DNA of 64,000 bases from Azoarcus sp. DN11 (GTDB taxonomy: Bacteria > Pseudomonadota > Gammaproteobacteria > Burkholderiales > Rhodocyclaceae), in assembly GCF_003628555.1 (NCBI RefSeq), contig NZ_CP021731.1, positions 1,550,001 through 1,614,000 on the forward strand, given 5' to 3'. Positions 44,081-51,905 of the stretch are shown one piece after another. Within the stretch, counting starts at the first letter, position 1; each line of letters opens with the position of its first letter. The position numbers and the translations under genes were made by a program. The notes under the pieces are model-generated. The model did not search any database and had not been told where the DNA came from. It was given only the letters and a program-made list of their open reading frames with translations.

Positions 44081-44446
44081 ATGGACGCAGCGACCGCAAT
44101 TCCGGGCAAGGTGGCCACGTGGCTCGAACTTGCCGTGGCGCCCGACTGGCGCCGGCAGCAATGCAGGATCCGGGTGCACATGGTGGGGCCGCGCGAGGGC
44201 GCGTGTTATGCGATTTCGATGGACGGGCGCTGGTTGTGCGCCGGGTCGGGGGAATTGACGGTCTTCCGTGGCCTGAGCGCCGCGCTGCACTTCCTCAAGC
44301 TGCTGCGCATCGAGGATTTCGAGCCGGGTGAGCCGGCTGGCATGCCCGCGGTCGGCACGGGGCGCCATTACTGCATGTGTGCCGACAAGAAAAAGGGGCT
44401 GCTCCCCTGCGACTGCAACAGCCGGCGCTGCGCCACCACCCACTGA
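44081..44446 (+). CDS. Orphan protein with Cys-rich C-terminus
   Basis: This is a 121-residue cytoplasmic protein with no family that I recognise. Residues 1-90 look like a small alpha/beta domain (WLELAVAPDWRRQQCRIRVH, LTVFRGLSAALHFLKLL). The tail HYCMCADKKKGLLPCDCNSR then holds two C-x-C pairs and a last C with a terminal His, suggesting a zinc or iron-sulfur site. GGAGGGAG precedes the ATG closely; an ATG five bases earlier is out of frame. It is a single gene between metY and pabB, with a stem at 44475-44496 behind it. Confidence 0.65.
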   Translation: MDAATAIPGKVATWLELAVAPDWRRQQCRIRVHMVGPREGACYAISMDGRWLCAGSGELTVFRGLSAALHFLKLLRIEDFEPGEPAGMPAVGTGRHYCMCADKKKGLLPCDCNSRRCATTH

Positions 44447-44520
44447 GCACGCCCCGACAGCGAGCGGCTGGATGGCATGGCCCAATGGAGCCATGCAGCA
44501 GCCATGCCGCACCGCGATTC

Positions 44521-46332
44521 CTAGCCGGAAATCCCCGAAGGCGCGTCGGTCAGTTCGACGCGAAAGAGTCCGCGGGCCGCATTCGACAACAGGATCGCCC
44601 GCGCGCGCGTCAGATCGGCGCGGGTCAGGCGCTGTTCGCGCGCCTTTCCCTCATCCAGCAGCTTGCGTCGATAGACACCGTCGAGCACCCCGCTGTCCAG
44701 CGGCGGGGTCAGCAGGCAGTCGTCGCCGAGATCCAGATAGACGTTGCTGCGTGCCCCTTCGGCGAGTTCGCCGCGTTCGTTGAAGAACAGGGCGTCGAAA
44801 TGGCCGTTCGCCATCGCGTCGTGAAGTTCTGAGTCGTAAAGCGCCCGCGCGGTGGTCTTGTGCTGCAGCAGCGGATCGTTGCTCGCCAGGGTTCGCTGCG
44901 ACAGGACAACGGTCGGCGTGGTCGGAGCTGTGTCGTCGAGGACATGTGCCGATATCGCAAAACTGCCATCCGCCGCGAGCTCCACGCGCACGCGGTGTGG
45001 GCCGTTGAGGCCGCTCGCCCGCTCGCTCAGCGCGGCGCGGAGTGCATCGGTGTCGAGCGCAAATCCGAACGTCCCGGCCGATCGGGCGAGGCGCTCGAAG
45101 TGGCGGGCGAGCAGCGGGTAGGGGGCTGCCGTGCCGGGCTCGCAGCGCAGCGTCTCGATCAGGCCGAACTGCGGTTTCAGGTCGGTGAGGAAGCGCCCCT
45201 TGAGCAGCGACTCGGCCCATTCGCCGTGCGGCTCCGAATCGGCGACGACGCCGCTTCCGAGGCCGACGCGCACGTGCCGGTCACGGTCGATTTCGAGCGT
45301 GCGGATCGGTACGCTGAAGCGGAAATCGCCGTCAGGTGCGATCCAGCCCAGGGCGCCGCAGTAGATGCCGCGCGGTGCCTGTTCCAGTTCGCGGATGATC
45401 TCCATCGCGCGGATCTTGGGCGCGCCGGTGATCGAACCGCAGGGAAAAAGCGCCCGGAAGATCTCCGCGAGGCTTGCCGTCACCGGTTCGGCGACCACCG
45501 TCGAGGTCATCTGCCAGACGCTCGGATAGGGTTCGATCTCGCACAGCCGCTCGACCCGCACGCCGCCGCTCGGCGCGAGGCGGCCCAGGTCGTTGCGGAT
45601 CAGGTCGACGATCATGATGTTCTCGGCCCGGTTCTTTTCCGACGACGCGAGCGCTTGCGGGTCGCTGTCGCGCGCGGCAGTCCCCTTCATCGGGCGGCAG
45701 GTCAGGCGGCTACCCCGGCGCTCCACGAACAACTCGGGCGAACGTGACAGGATGGCGCCCGCCGCGTGGCTGATCAGCGCACCGTGCCGCACCGGCTGAG
45801 CCGCGCGCAGTGCCTGGTAAAGCGCCAGCGGGGCGCCGTAGAGGCGGCCGTGCAGGGCAAAGGTGAAATTGACCTGGTAGCAGTCCCCGCTCGCGATGTA
45901 GGCGCGGATGTGCGCGATCGCGCGGCAATAGTCCTGTTCCGCGATCTCGCAGCGAAGATCCATCACGCCGGCGAGCCGTTCGTGCTCGTCGAGTCGCGTC
46001 AGGGCGCCTGCGATGCATTCGTCGGTCCGGGTTGAAGACAGGTGTTCGGCACGACCGTAAACCCACGCCGTGAGGAGCGGCGAATCGACATCGGTGCCGG
46101 TGTCGCGTGCCGTACCGCGCAGGTGCGGCTCGAGCAGTTGGCCCAGTTCGTAGCTCGCCGCGATGGCGACCCATTGCCCGCGCGCCTGCGCCCGTTCAAT
46201 GGCCGCGAAAGCCGCATCGATTTCCGTGGCGTGCCTGCAGAGGATGCGCTCCTCCAACTCGAGCAGGAGAAGGTCGCCGCTGCCATCCAGGTTGTCGTCG
46301 AACAGTGCGAACTCGTGCGTGCAATCGATCAT
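44521..46332 (-). CDS. pabB: PabB-PabC fusion: aminodeoxychorismate synthase component I / lyase
   Basis: This 603-residue bifunctional protein makes 4-aminobenzoate for folate. Residues 1-370 are a chorismate-binding domain (GDCYQVNFTFALHG; KGTAARDSDP; ENIMIVDLIRNDLGR; FPCGSITGAPKIRAMEII). Residues 390-603 are a class IV PLP lyase domain like PabC (FGLIETLRC; QHKTTARALYD with the PLP lysine; GELAEGARSNVYL; ALLS-like AILLSNAARGLF). No glutaminase gene lies nearby, so PabA is elsewhere. Confidence 0.92.
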   Translation of the reverse strand: MIDCTHEFALFDDNLDGSGDLLLLELEERILCRHATEIDAAFAAIERAQARGQWVAIAASYELGQLLEPHLRGTARDTGTDVDSPLLTAWVYGRAEHLSSTRTDECIAGALTRLDEHERLAGVMDLRCEIAEQDYCRAIAHIRAYIASGDCYQVNFTFALHGRLYGAPLALYQALRAAQPVRHGALISHAAGAILSRSPELFVERRGSRLTCRPMKGTAARDSDPQALASSEKNRAENIMIVDLIRNDLGRLAPSGGVRVERLCEIEPYPSVWQMTSTVVAEPVTASLAEIFRALFPCGSITGAPKIRAMEIIRELEQAPRGIYCGALGWIAPDGDFRFSVPIRTLEIDRDRHVRVGLGSGVVADSEPHGEWAESLLKGRFLTDLKPQFGLIETLRCEPGTAAPYPLLARHFERLARSAGTFGFALDTDALRAALSERASGLNGPHRVRVELAADGSFAISAHVLDDTAPTTPTVVLSQRTLASNDPLLQHKTTARALYDSELHDAMANGHFDALFFNERGELAEGARSNVYLDLGDDCLLTPPLDSGVLDGVYRRKLLDEGKAREQRLTRADLTRARAILLSNAARGLFRVELTDAPSGISG

Positions 46333-46457
46333 CGGTGGGGTGTGCCGGGTGTCGCGAAGCGGGTTGAGGCGACGGGCATGTTAGCGCAAACGCTCTTCCG
46401 GCCGCACCGGGCGGGAGCAGGATCGGCCCGGGAGGAAACCGCAGGCGGGGGCAAGAA

Positions 46458-46497
46458 TTGTCTTGGATCAAGGCACGAAAAATTTATTTGGTATTAT
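46458..46497 (+). promoter_or_regulatory. FNR-like box and -10 upstream of the diguanylate cyclase
   Basis: TTGTC-TTGG-ATCAA (46458-46471) matches the FNR consensus at 8 of 10 positions. TATTAT at 46492-46497 would be the -10 hexamer, placing the box centre near -40 of a start at about 46504. This is close to class II geometry. Confidence 0.5.
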
Positions 46498-46560
46498 CGC
46501 AACTGCATCCACTATCATTGCTGTTTGCGCGCGGACTCTCGTCGTTTACCGGATCGGCTG

Positions 46561-47802
46561 ATGCTTCCTCCCCGTACGTCGCTGACGATCTTCCTGGTGC
46601 TGGCGTTCGCAGCGCTGACAGCCTTGGGACTCTGGATGCTGGAGGGCGTGCTTGCCGCCGAGGAACTGGGCAACACTGCGACGGTCGGGCGCAGTGTCTT
46701 CATTTCCTTCCTGGGCGTGTCCCTGGGGCTGCTGGCGGCGGTCGTAGCCTGGGCAGTGTGGCCCCTGGTGCGTTCGGCCGGCAGTCCGCCCGAGCCGAGT
46801 GCCGGACCGTCCGGCTACGCAACGCCCTCCTCCTGGACGCCGGATGGCGACGTGCAGGACTTCCGGCAGGTTCAGCTGCCGGTCAGCGAGTACGCGCTCG
46901 AAACCTACAAGGCGGCAGTCGATCACGCGCCGACCGCGATCATGATCACCAACAACCGCGGGCGGATCGAGTACGTGAACGACGCCTTCCTGAAGACGTC
47001 GGGGTATGCGCGGCGCGAGATCCTCGGCCGCAGTCCTGCGATGTTCAGCGCCGGGCATACGCGGAGCGAGGTCTATAGCGACCTCTGGCAGACGATCCTG
47101 TCGGGCAAGGTGTGGCGTGGCGAGGTCCGGAACCGCCGGAAGAGCGGCGAGGAATACTGGGAGAACATGGCCATCTCCCCCCTGCGCGACCGCTTCGGGC
47201 GCGTCTCGCACTTCGTCGCCGTGCGGGAGGACGTCACCGAACGCAAGGGGCGGGAAGAGGATCTGCGCCAGCTGGCGCTGGTGGATTCGCTGACCGGGAT
47301 CGCGAATCGCCGCTACCTCCTCGAGCGTGCGGAGCAGGAGCGGCAGCGCGCCCAGCGATTCAACCTGGCCTTGACCCTGATGATGGTGGATATCGATCAT
47401 TTCAAGTCGATCAACGACAGGCACGGGCATGCCGTGGGTGACCAGGCGATCCGGAGGGTGGCGCAAACCTGTGTCGGGAGCGTGCGCGAGATCGATATCG
47501 TCGGGCGCTATGGCGGCGAGGAATTCGTGGTCGTCCTGCCGGGCACGCTGCCGGAAGGTGCGCGCGAGCTCGCGGAGCGCCTGCGGCAGAAAATCGCGGC
47601 CATCGACATCGCGGGGGCAGACGGCGCGTCGTTCGGCTTGACGGTCAGCATCGGGCTGGCCGGGTTCCAGCCGGGCGACGAGCTCGAACAGGTGCTGGCA
47701 TCGGCGGATGCGGCGCTGTACCGGGCGAAGAGCCTCGGGCGCAACAACGTGGTGGCGGTCACCGACTGCCTGCAACAGGGGCCGGCGGGCGACGTGCAGT
47801 GA
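46561..47802 (+). CDS. Membrane PAS-GGDEF diguanylate cyclase
   Basis: This 413-residue protein makes cyclic di-GMP. Two N-terminal helices (LTIFLVLAFAALTALGLWML; VFISFLGVSLGLLAAVVAWA) are followed by a PAS domain (residues about 120-240: AVDHAPTAIMITNNRGRIEY, then GYARREILGRSPAMF). A GGDEF domain follows with the active motif RYGGEEF. The inhibitory I-site RxxD (REID) lies exactly five residues before it, so product inhibition is expected. A possible FNR box upstream suggests regulation by low oxygen. Confidence 0.92.
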   Translation: MLPPRTSLTIFLVLAFAALTALGLWMLEGVLAAEELGNTATVGRSVFISFLGVSLGLLAAVVAWAVWPLVRSAGSPPEPSAGPSGYATPSSWTPDGDVQDFRQVQLPVSEYALETYKAAVDHAPTAIMITNNRGRIEYVNDAFLKTSGYARREILGRSPAMFSAGHTRSEVYSDLWQTILSGKVWRGEVRNRRKSGEEYWENMAISPLRDRFGRVSHFVAVREDVTERKGREEDLRQLALVDSLTGIANRRYLLERAEQERQRAQRFNLALTLMMVDIDHFKSINDRHGHAVGDQAIRRVAQTCVGSVREIDIVGRYGGEEFVVVLPGTLPEGARELAERLRQKIAAIDIAGADGASFGLTVSIGLAGFQPGDELEQVLASADAALYRAKSLGRNNVVAVTDCLQQGPAGDVQ

Positions 47803-47827
47803 GGGCGCGCGCTGCACGGAGGGCCGT

Positions 47828-50800
47828 TCAATGGAAGTCGCGGCTTGGTGCCGCGAGCGTGCCGAGCAGGGCCGAATGATCGACGACGCGGCCCGCCAGC
47901 AGGTGAATGACGTCGCCCTGGCGGCTGATCTGGCCGAACACGCCCAGCAGCCGTGCGCCGAGCAGTTCCCGGCGCTGCCGTTCGATGAGCTCGGGCCGGA
48001 CGATCACGTTGGCAAGCCCCGTTTCATCCTCGATGGTCATGAAGAGCGTTCCTTTCGCGGTGCCGGGCCGCTGGCGGCAGGTCACGATGCCGGCGGCGCG
48101 GGCGAGCTGGCGGTCGGGGCAGGCGGCGATCTCGGCCGCGGTGAGAAAGCGCATCGCGCTGAGCCGTTCGCGCAGCAGCGCGAGCGGGTGGCGGCCCAGC
48201 GTGAATCCCAGCCGCGCGTAGTCGGCGAGCAGTTCCTGGGCTTCGCTCGGCGCTGCGATCTCCGCCGCACTCTCCATCACCGGTGCGCCGTGCAGGATGC
48301 CTTCCGCGGGTTGTCCGCCGGCGGCCTGCCAGAGTGCCTGACGACGGTGTCCGGCCAACCCCGCCAGGGCGCCGGCCGTGGCGAGCAGCCGGAGCTCGCG
48401 CGCATCGAGCGCGGCGCGTAGCGCGAGATCGTCCACGCCGGCGAAGGAGCCCGTGCTGCGGGCCGCGGCGATCCGTGCGGCGGCGTCGACGCTGAATCCC
48501 TTGACCATGCGTAGTCCCAGGCGTGCCGCGGGCAGGTGTGTGCCGTCCTGGGGTTCGAGCGTGCAGTCCCAGTCGCTCGCGCGTACGTCTGCACCGCGTA
48601 TCGTCACGCCGTGCCGGCGGGCATCCTGGATCAGTTGCGAAGGGGAGTAGAACCCCATCGGCTGGCTGTTGAGCAGCGCACAGAGGAAGGCGGCGGGCTC
48701 GAAGCGCTTGATCCACGCGGAGAAATACACGAGCAGCGCGAAGCTCGCGGCGTGCGATTCGGGAAAGCCATAGCTGCCGAAGCCTTCGATCTGGTTGCAC
48801 AGGCGCTCGGCGAACTCGGCCCGGTAGCCGTGATCGGCCAGGCCGGCGAGCAGTTGCGCGCGGTAGCGTTCGAGCTCGCCCTGGCGACGCCAGGCGCCCA
48901 TCGCGCGGCGCAGCTGGTCGGCCTCGCCGGGGGTGAAGCCGGCCGCGACGACGGCGAGCTGCATCACCTGTTCCTGGAAGATCGGCACGCCCAGCGTGCG
49001 CTCGAGCACGCGGCGCACGCCGTCGTCCTGCGGTGCGCCGGGCGCGCGGCATTCCGGGCGCGGGTAGTCGATTTCCTCGTCGCGTTCCTTGCGGGCGCGG
49101 GCTTCGAGGTAGGGATGGACCATGCCGCCCTGGATCGGGCCGGGGCGCACGATCGCGACTTCGACGACAAGGTCGTAGAAGCGGCGGGGCCTGAGGCGCG
49201 GCAGCATGGTCATCTGGGCGCGCGACTCGACCTGGAAGACGCCGACCGAGTCGGCCGCGGAGAGCATGTCGTAGACGGCATCGACTTCGCGCGGGATGTC
49301 CGCGAGCGTCATTTCGCGGCCGTGCCAGGCGGCCATCAGCGCGAGGCCGCGGCGCAGGGCCGAGAGCATGCCGAGGGCGAGGACGTCGACCTTGAGCAGA
49401 CCCAAGGTGTCGAGGTCGTCCTTGTCCCACTGGATGACGGTGCGTTCGGGCATCGCGGCGTTCTCGATCGGCACCAGCTCGTCGAGGCGGCCGCGGGCGA
49501 TCACGAAACCGCCGACGTGCTGCGAGAGGTGGCGCGGAAAGCCGATCAGTTCCTCCGTGAGGGCGGCGAGGCGCCGTACCGTGGGGCTGTCAGGGTCGAG
49601 GCCGGCATCGCGCAGGCGCTCGGGGAGGATGTGGCGGCCGTCGAACCAGAAGTGGTCGCGCGTGAGCCGCTCGATCTGCGCCAGCGGGAAGCCGAGCGCC
49701 CGGCCGACATCGCGCAGGGCGCTGCGTGAACGGTAGCGGATGACCGTGGCGGCGAGCGCAGCCCGTTCGCGGCCGTACTTGGCGTAGAGGTACTGGATGA
49801 TTTCCTCGCGCCGGTCATGTTCGAAATCGACGTCGATGTCGGGCGGCTCGTTGCGCTCCTTCGAGATGAAGCGCTCGACCAGCATGATGCCGAGCCCGGG
49901 ATCGACCTCGGTGATGCCGAGCGCCCAGCACACCACCGAGTTGGCCGCCGAGCCGCGTCCCTGGCACAGGATCCCGCGGCTGCGGGCGAAGCGCACGATG
50001 TCGTGCACGGTGAGGAAGTAGGCTTCGAAGCCGAGTTCTCCGATCAGCGCGAGCTCGTACTCGATCTGCTTGCGTACGCGCGGGGGCGCCTCGCCGTCCG
50101 GGCGGTAGCGCCAGCGCAGCCCGTCCTCGACCAGGCGACGCAGCCAGCTCGACGGGGTTTCGCTGTCCGGGACCAGTTCGGCGGGGTATTCGTAGCGCAG
50201 CTCGTCGAGCCGGAATCGGCAGCGGGCGGCGATGCGCAAGGTCTCTGCGAGCAGCCCGGGCGGGTAGCGGCGGGCGAGGGTGCTGCGTTCGTGCAGGCGG
50301 CGCTCGGCGTTTGGCGCGAGCCGGGCGCCGGCTTCGGCGATGGTGGCGTGGAGACGGAGCGCGGCGAGCACGTCGGCAAGCGGCCGTCGTGCGGCGTCGT
50401 GCATCAGTGCCCCGGTCGCTGCGACGGGAGGCAGGCCGGCTGCGCGGGCGATCGCGAGCAGGGTTGCGAGCCGTTGGGCATCGTCCGGGCCGCAGGCGAG
50501 TTCGATGGCGAGCCAGGACGAACCGGGAAAGCGTTCAGCCAGCCAGCGGCCGTCCTCGGCCAGCGCGGCGTGGTCCGGTTCGTCCTCGGGGGGAAGCAGC
50601 AGGGCGAGACAACCCGGCAATCCATCTCCGAGATCGGCACGGGTCAGGCGGTAGTCGCCTTTCCCGGCGGCCCGCCGGCCGATACTGATGAGGCGGGCGA
50701 GCCGGCCGTAGGCGGAACGGTCGGTCGCGAGCAACACGAGGCGGGGGCCGTCGGCGAGGCGGATCTCGGTGCCGACGACGAGGTGCAGCGGGAGCCTTTC

Positions 50801-50995
50801 GCGCCGGATCTCCTGATGCGCACGCACAACCCCTGCGAGTGAACACTCGTCGGTGATGGCCAGCGCGGTGTAGCCCAGGCTCGCTGCCCGCGCGACGAGT
50901 TCCTCGGGGTGCGAGGCGCCGCGCTGGAAGCTGAAATTGCTCAGGCAATGGAGCTCGGCATAGCGGGGTGGGAGAGCATTGTTTTGACTGTACAT
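47828..50995 (-). CDS. dnaE2: Error-prone DNA polymerase DnaE2 (ImuC)
   Basis: DnaE2 is the SOS-induced C-family polymerase for lesion bypass. Its 1055 residues are normal. An N-terminal PHP domain begins YAELHCLSNFSFQRGASHPE. The catalytic aspartates are in PPDIDVDFEHDRREE. The finger region has GRGSAANSVVCWALGITEVDP, and a C-terminal OB fold holds LFMTIEDETGLANVIV. The ATG at 50995 is the only start before the conserved PHP segment, and it lies in the centre of a LexA box with no ribosome site. imuA and imuB are not adjacent. Confidence 0.95.
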   Translation of the reverse strand: MYSQNNALPPRYAELHCLSNFSFQRGASHPEELVARAASLGYTALAITDECSLAGVVRAHQEIRRERLPLHLVVGTEIRLADGPRLVLLATDRSAYGRLARLISIGRRAAGKGDYRLTRADLGDGLPGCLALLLPPEDEPDHAALAEDGRWLAERFPGSSWLAIELACGPDDAQRLATLLAIARAAGLPPVAATGALMHDAARRPLADVLAALRLHATIAEAGARLAPNAERRLHERSTLARRYPPGLLAETLRIAARCRFRLDELRYEYPAELVPDSETPSSWLRRLVEDGLRWRYRPDGEAPPRVRKQIEYELALIGELGFEAYFLTVHDIVRFARSRGILCQGRGSAANSVVCWALGITEVDPGLGIMLVERFISKERNEPPDIDVDFEHDRREEIIQYLYAKYGRERAALAATVIRYRSRSALRDVGRALGFPLAQIERLTRDHFWFDGRHILPERLRDAGLDPDSPTVRRLAALTEELIGFPRHLSQHVGGFVIARGRLDELVPIENAAMPERTVIQWDKDDLDTLGLLKVDVLALGMLSALRRGLALMAAWHGREMTLADIPREVDAVYDMLSAADSVGVFQVESRAQMTMLPRLRPRRFYDLVVEVAIVRPGPIQGGMVHPYLEARARKERDEEIDYPRPECRAPGAPQDDGVRRVLERTLGVPIFQEQVMQLAVVAAGFTPGEADQLRRAMGAWRRQGELERYRAQLLAGLADHGYRAEFAERLCNQIEGFGSYGFPESHAASFALLVYFSAWIKRFEPAAFLCALLNSQPMGFYSPSQLIQDARRHGVTIRGADVRASDWDCTLEPQDGTHLPAARLGLRMVKGFSVDAAARIAAARSTGSFAGVDDLALRAALDARELRLLATAGALAGLAGHRRQALWQAAGGQPAEGILHGAPVMESAAEIAAPSEAQELLADYARLGFTLGRHPLALLRERLSAMRFLTAAEIAACPDRQLARAAGIVTCRQRPGTAKGTLFMTIEDETGLANVIVRPELIERQRRELLGARLLGVFGQISRQGDVIHLLAGRVVDHSALLGTLAAPSRDFH

Positions 50996-51005
50996 AAATA
51001 CAGTA
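50986..51005 (-). promoter_or_regulatory. LexA (SOS) box over the dnaE2 start codon
   Basis: GACTGTACATAAATACAGTA has the exact CTGT-N8-ACAG core and 17 of 20 matches to the E. coli-type consensus. The dnaE2 ATG (50995-50993) lies inside it. A TATACT hexamer on the minus strand ends six bases before the ATG, so the message may be leaderless. Confidence 0.85.
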
Positions 51006-51123
51006 TAAAACGTGTCTGCGGATTTTCTCCCCGCGCGACCGGTTCCTTCTGCCTTCGATGGCCGTTATCGTTGCGTACCCCGGGAGCCGTTCCCGCCGAA
51101 TAGTCCGTTGCGGAGCCGAATCG

Positions 51124-51582
51124 ATGCAGATGTGGGTTGATGCAGACGCCTGTCCGAAGGCGATCAAGGAAATCCTCTACCGCGCGGCCGAGCGCTGCGG
51201 GATCGTGTTGACCCTGGTGGCCAACCAGCCGCTGTCCGTGCCGCGGTCGCCCTGGATCAAGACCCTGCAGGTGCCGCCCGGCTTCGATGTCGCGGACAAC
51301 GAGATCGTCCGGCGCCTTTTGGCGGGCGACCTGGTCGTGACGGCCGACATTCCGCTGGCGGCGGGCGTGATCGCCAAGGGGGCGCACGCGCTCAACCCGC
51401 GTGGCGAGCTGTATTCGGCCGAGAACATCCGTGAATTGCTCAGCCTGCGCGACTTCATGGATACCTTGCGCTCGACCGGTGTGCAGACCGGCGGCCCGTC
51501 GGCCCTGAGCCAGGGGGATCGGCAGGCATTCGCGAACCGTCTGGACCAGTTTCTCGCGCGCCACCACCGGAGCGGTGGATAA
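51124..51582 (+). CDS. YaiI/YqxD family protein (DUF188)
   Basis: This is a 152-residue PIN-like-fold protein of unknown function, widespread in bacteria. The family N-terminus [20 protein letters not shown] is clear, followed by [32 protein letters not shown] and [13 protein letters not shown]. Acidic residues D6, D8 and the T-A-D-I-P-L segment suggest a metal site. An upstream in-frame extension is not supported. The start region is divergent from dnaE2 and could share the LexA operator. Confidence 0.92.
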   Translation: MQMWVDADACPKAIKEILYRAAERCGIVLTLVANQPLSVPRSPWIKTLQVPPGFDVADNEIVRRLLAGDLVVTADIPLAAGVIAKGAHALNPRGELYSAENIRELLSLRDFMDTLRSTGVQTGGPSALSQGDRQAFANRLDQFLARHHRSGG

Positions 51583-51585
51583 GAC

Positions 51586-51689
51586 GCTTATCCCCACGCG
51601 CCGTGGGCAGTCTTGTGGACAACTTGTGGGGACGTGCTGCAGATCGCTGACGCACAAGGAATTGTTGTGTCTGCACAAAAATGAGGCAT
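51586..51689. repeat. 104-bp direct repeat, copy 1
   Basis: It starts GCTTATCCCCAC and ends AAAAATGAGGCAT. It carries three 9-mers close to the DnaA box: TTATCCCCA, TGTGGACAA (minus strand) and TTGTGGGGA. By hand alignment 88 of 104 bases match copy 2, which starts exactly 135 bases later. It lies just after the YaiI-family gene. Confidence 0.85.
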
Positions 51690-51720
51690 TCCCGCAACGT
51701 GCCCTTGGGGAAAACCCGTC

Positions 51721-51824
51721 GCTTATCCCCACCAGGCGTGGGCAGTCCTGTGGACAACTTGTGGGGATGCGGTGCAGGACCCTGACGCAAAAGGAAATGT
51801 TGCTCCTGCGCAAAAATGAGGCAT
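51721..51824. repeat. 104-bp direct repeat, copy 2
   Basis: It has the same length and ends as copy 1, separated from it by a 31-bp unique spacer. It keeps all three DnaA-like 9-mers while the central 25 bases diverge. It ends 81 bases before the M61 peptidase gene, so it forms most of that gene's upstream region. Confidence 0.85.
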
Positions 51825-51905
51825 CGACACAACATCGCCTCGACTCGTCCGGTCGCAGCCGCAACGGCTAGAATCGACAGCTTTGGTTCGTCTGCGGAAT
51901 TGTCG

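Noticed and set aside
51586..51824. Chromosomal replication origin
   Set aside because: DnaA-like boxes are imperfect, there is no AT-rich unwinding region, and neither dnaA, dnaN nor gidA is nearby.
51575..51871. 98-codon frame with an internal 45-residue repeat across the 104-bp direct repeats
   Set aside because: The period is a multiple of three, so several frames stay open by chance; no ribosome site, and mismatches between copies do not prefer synonymous positions.
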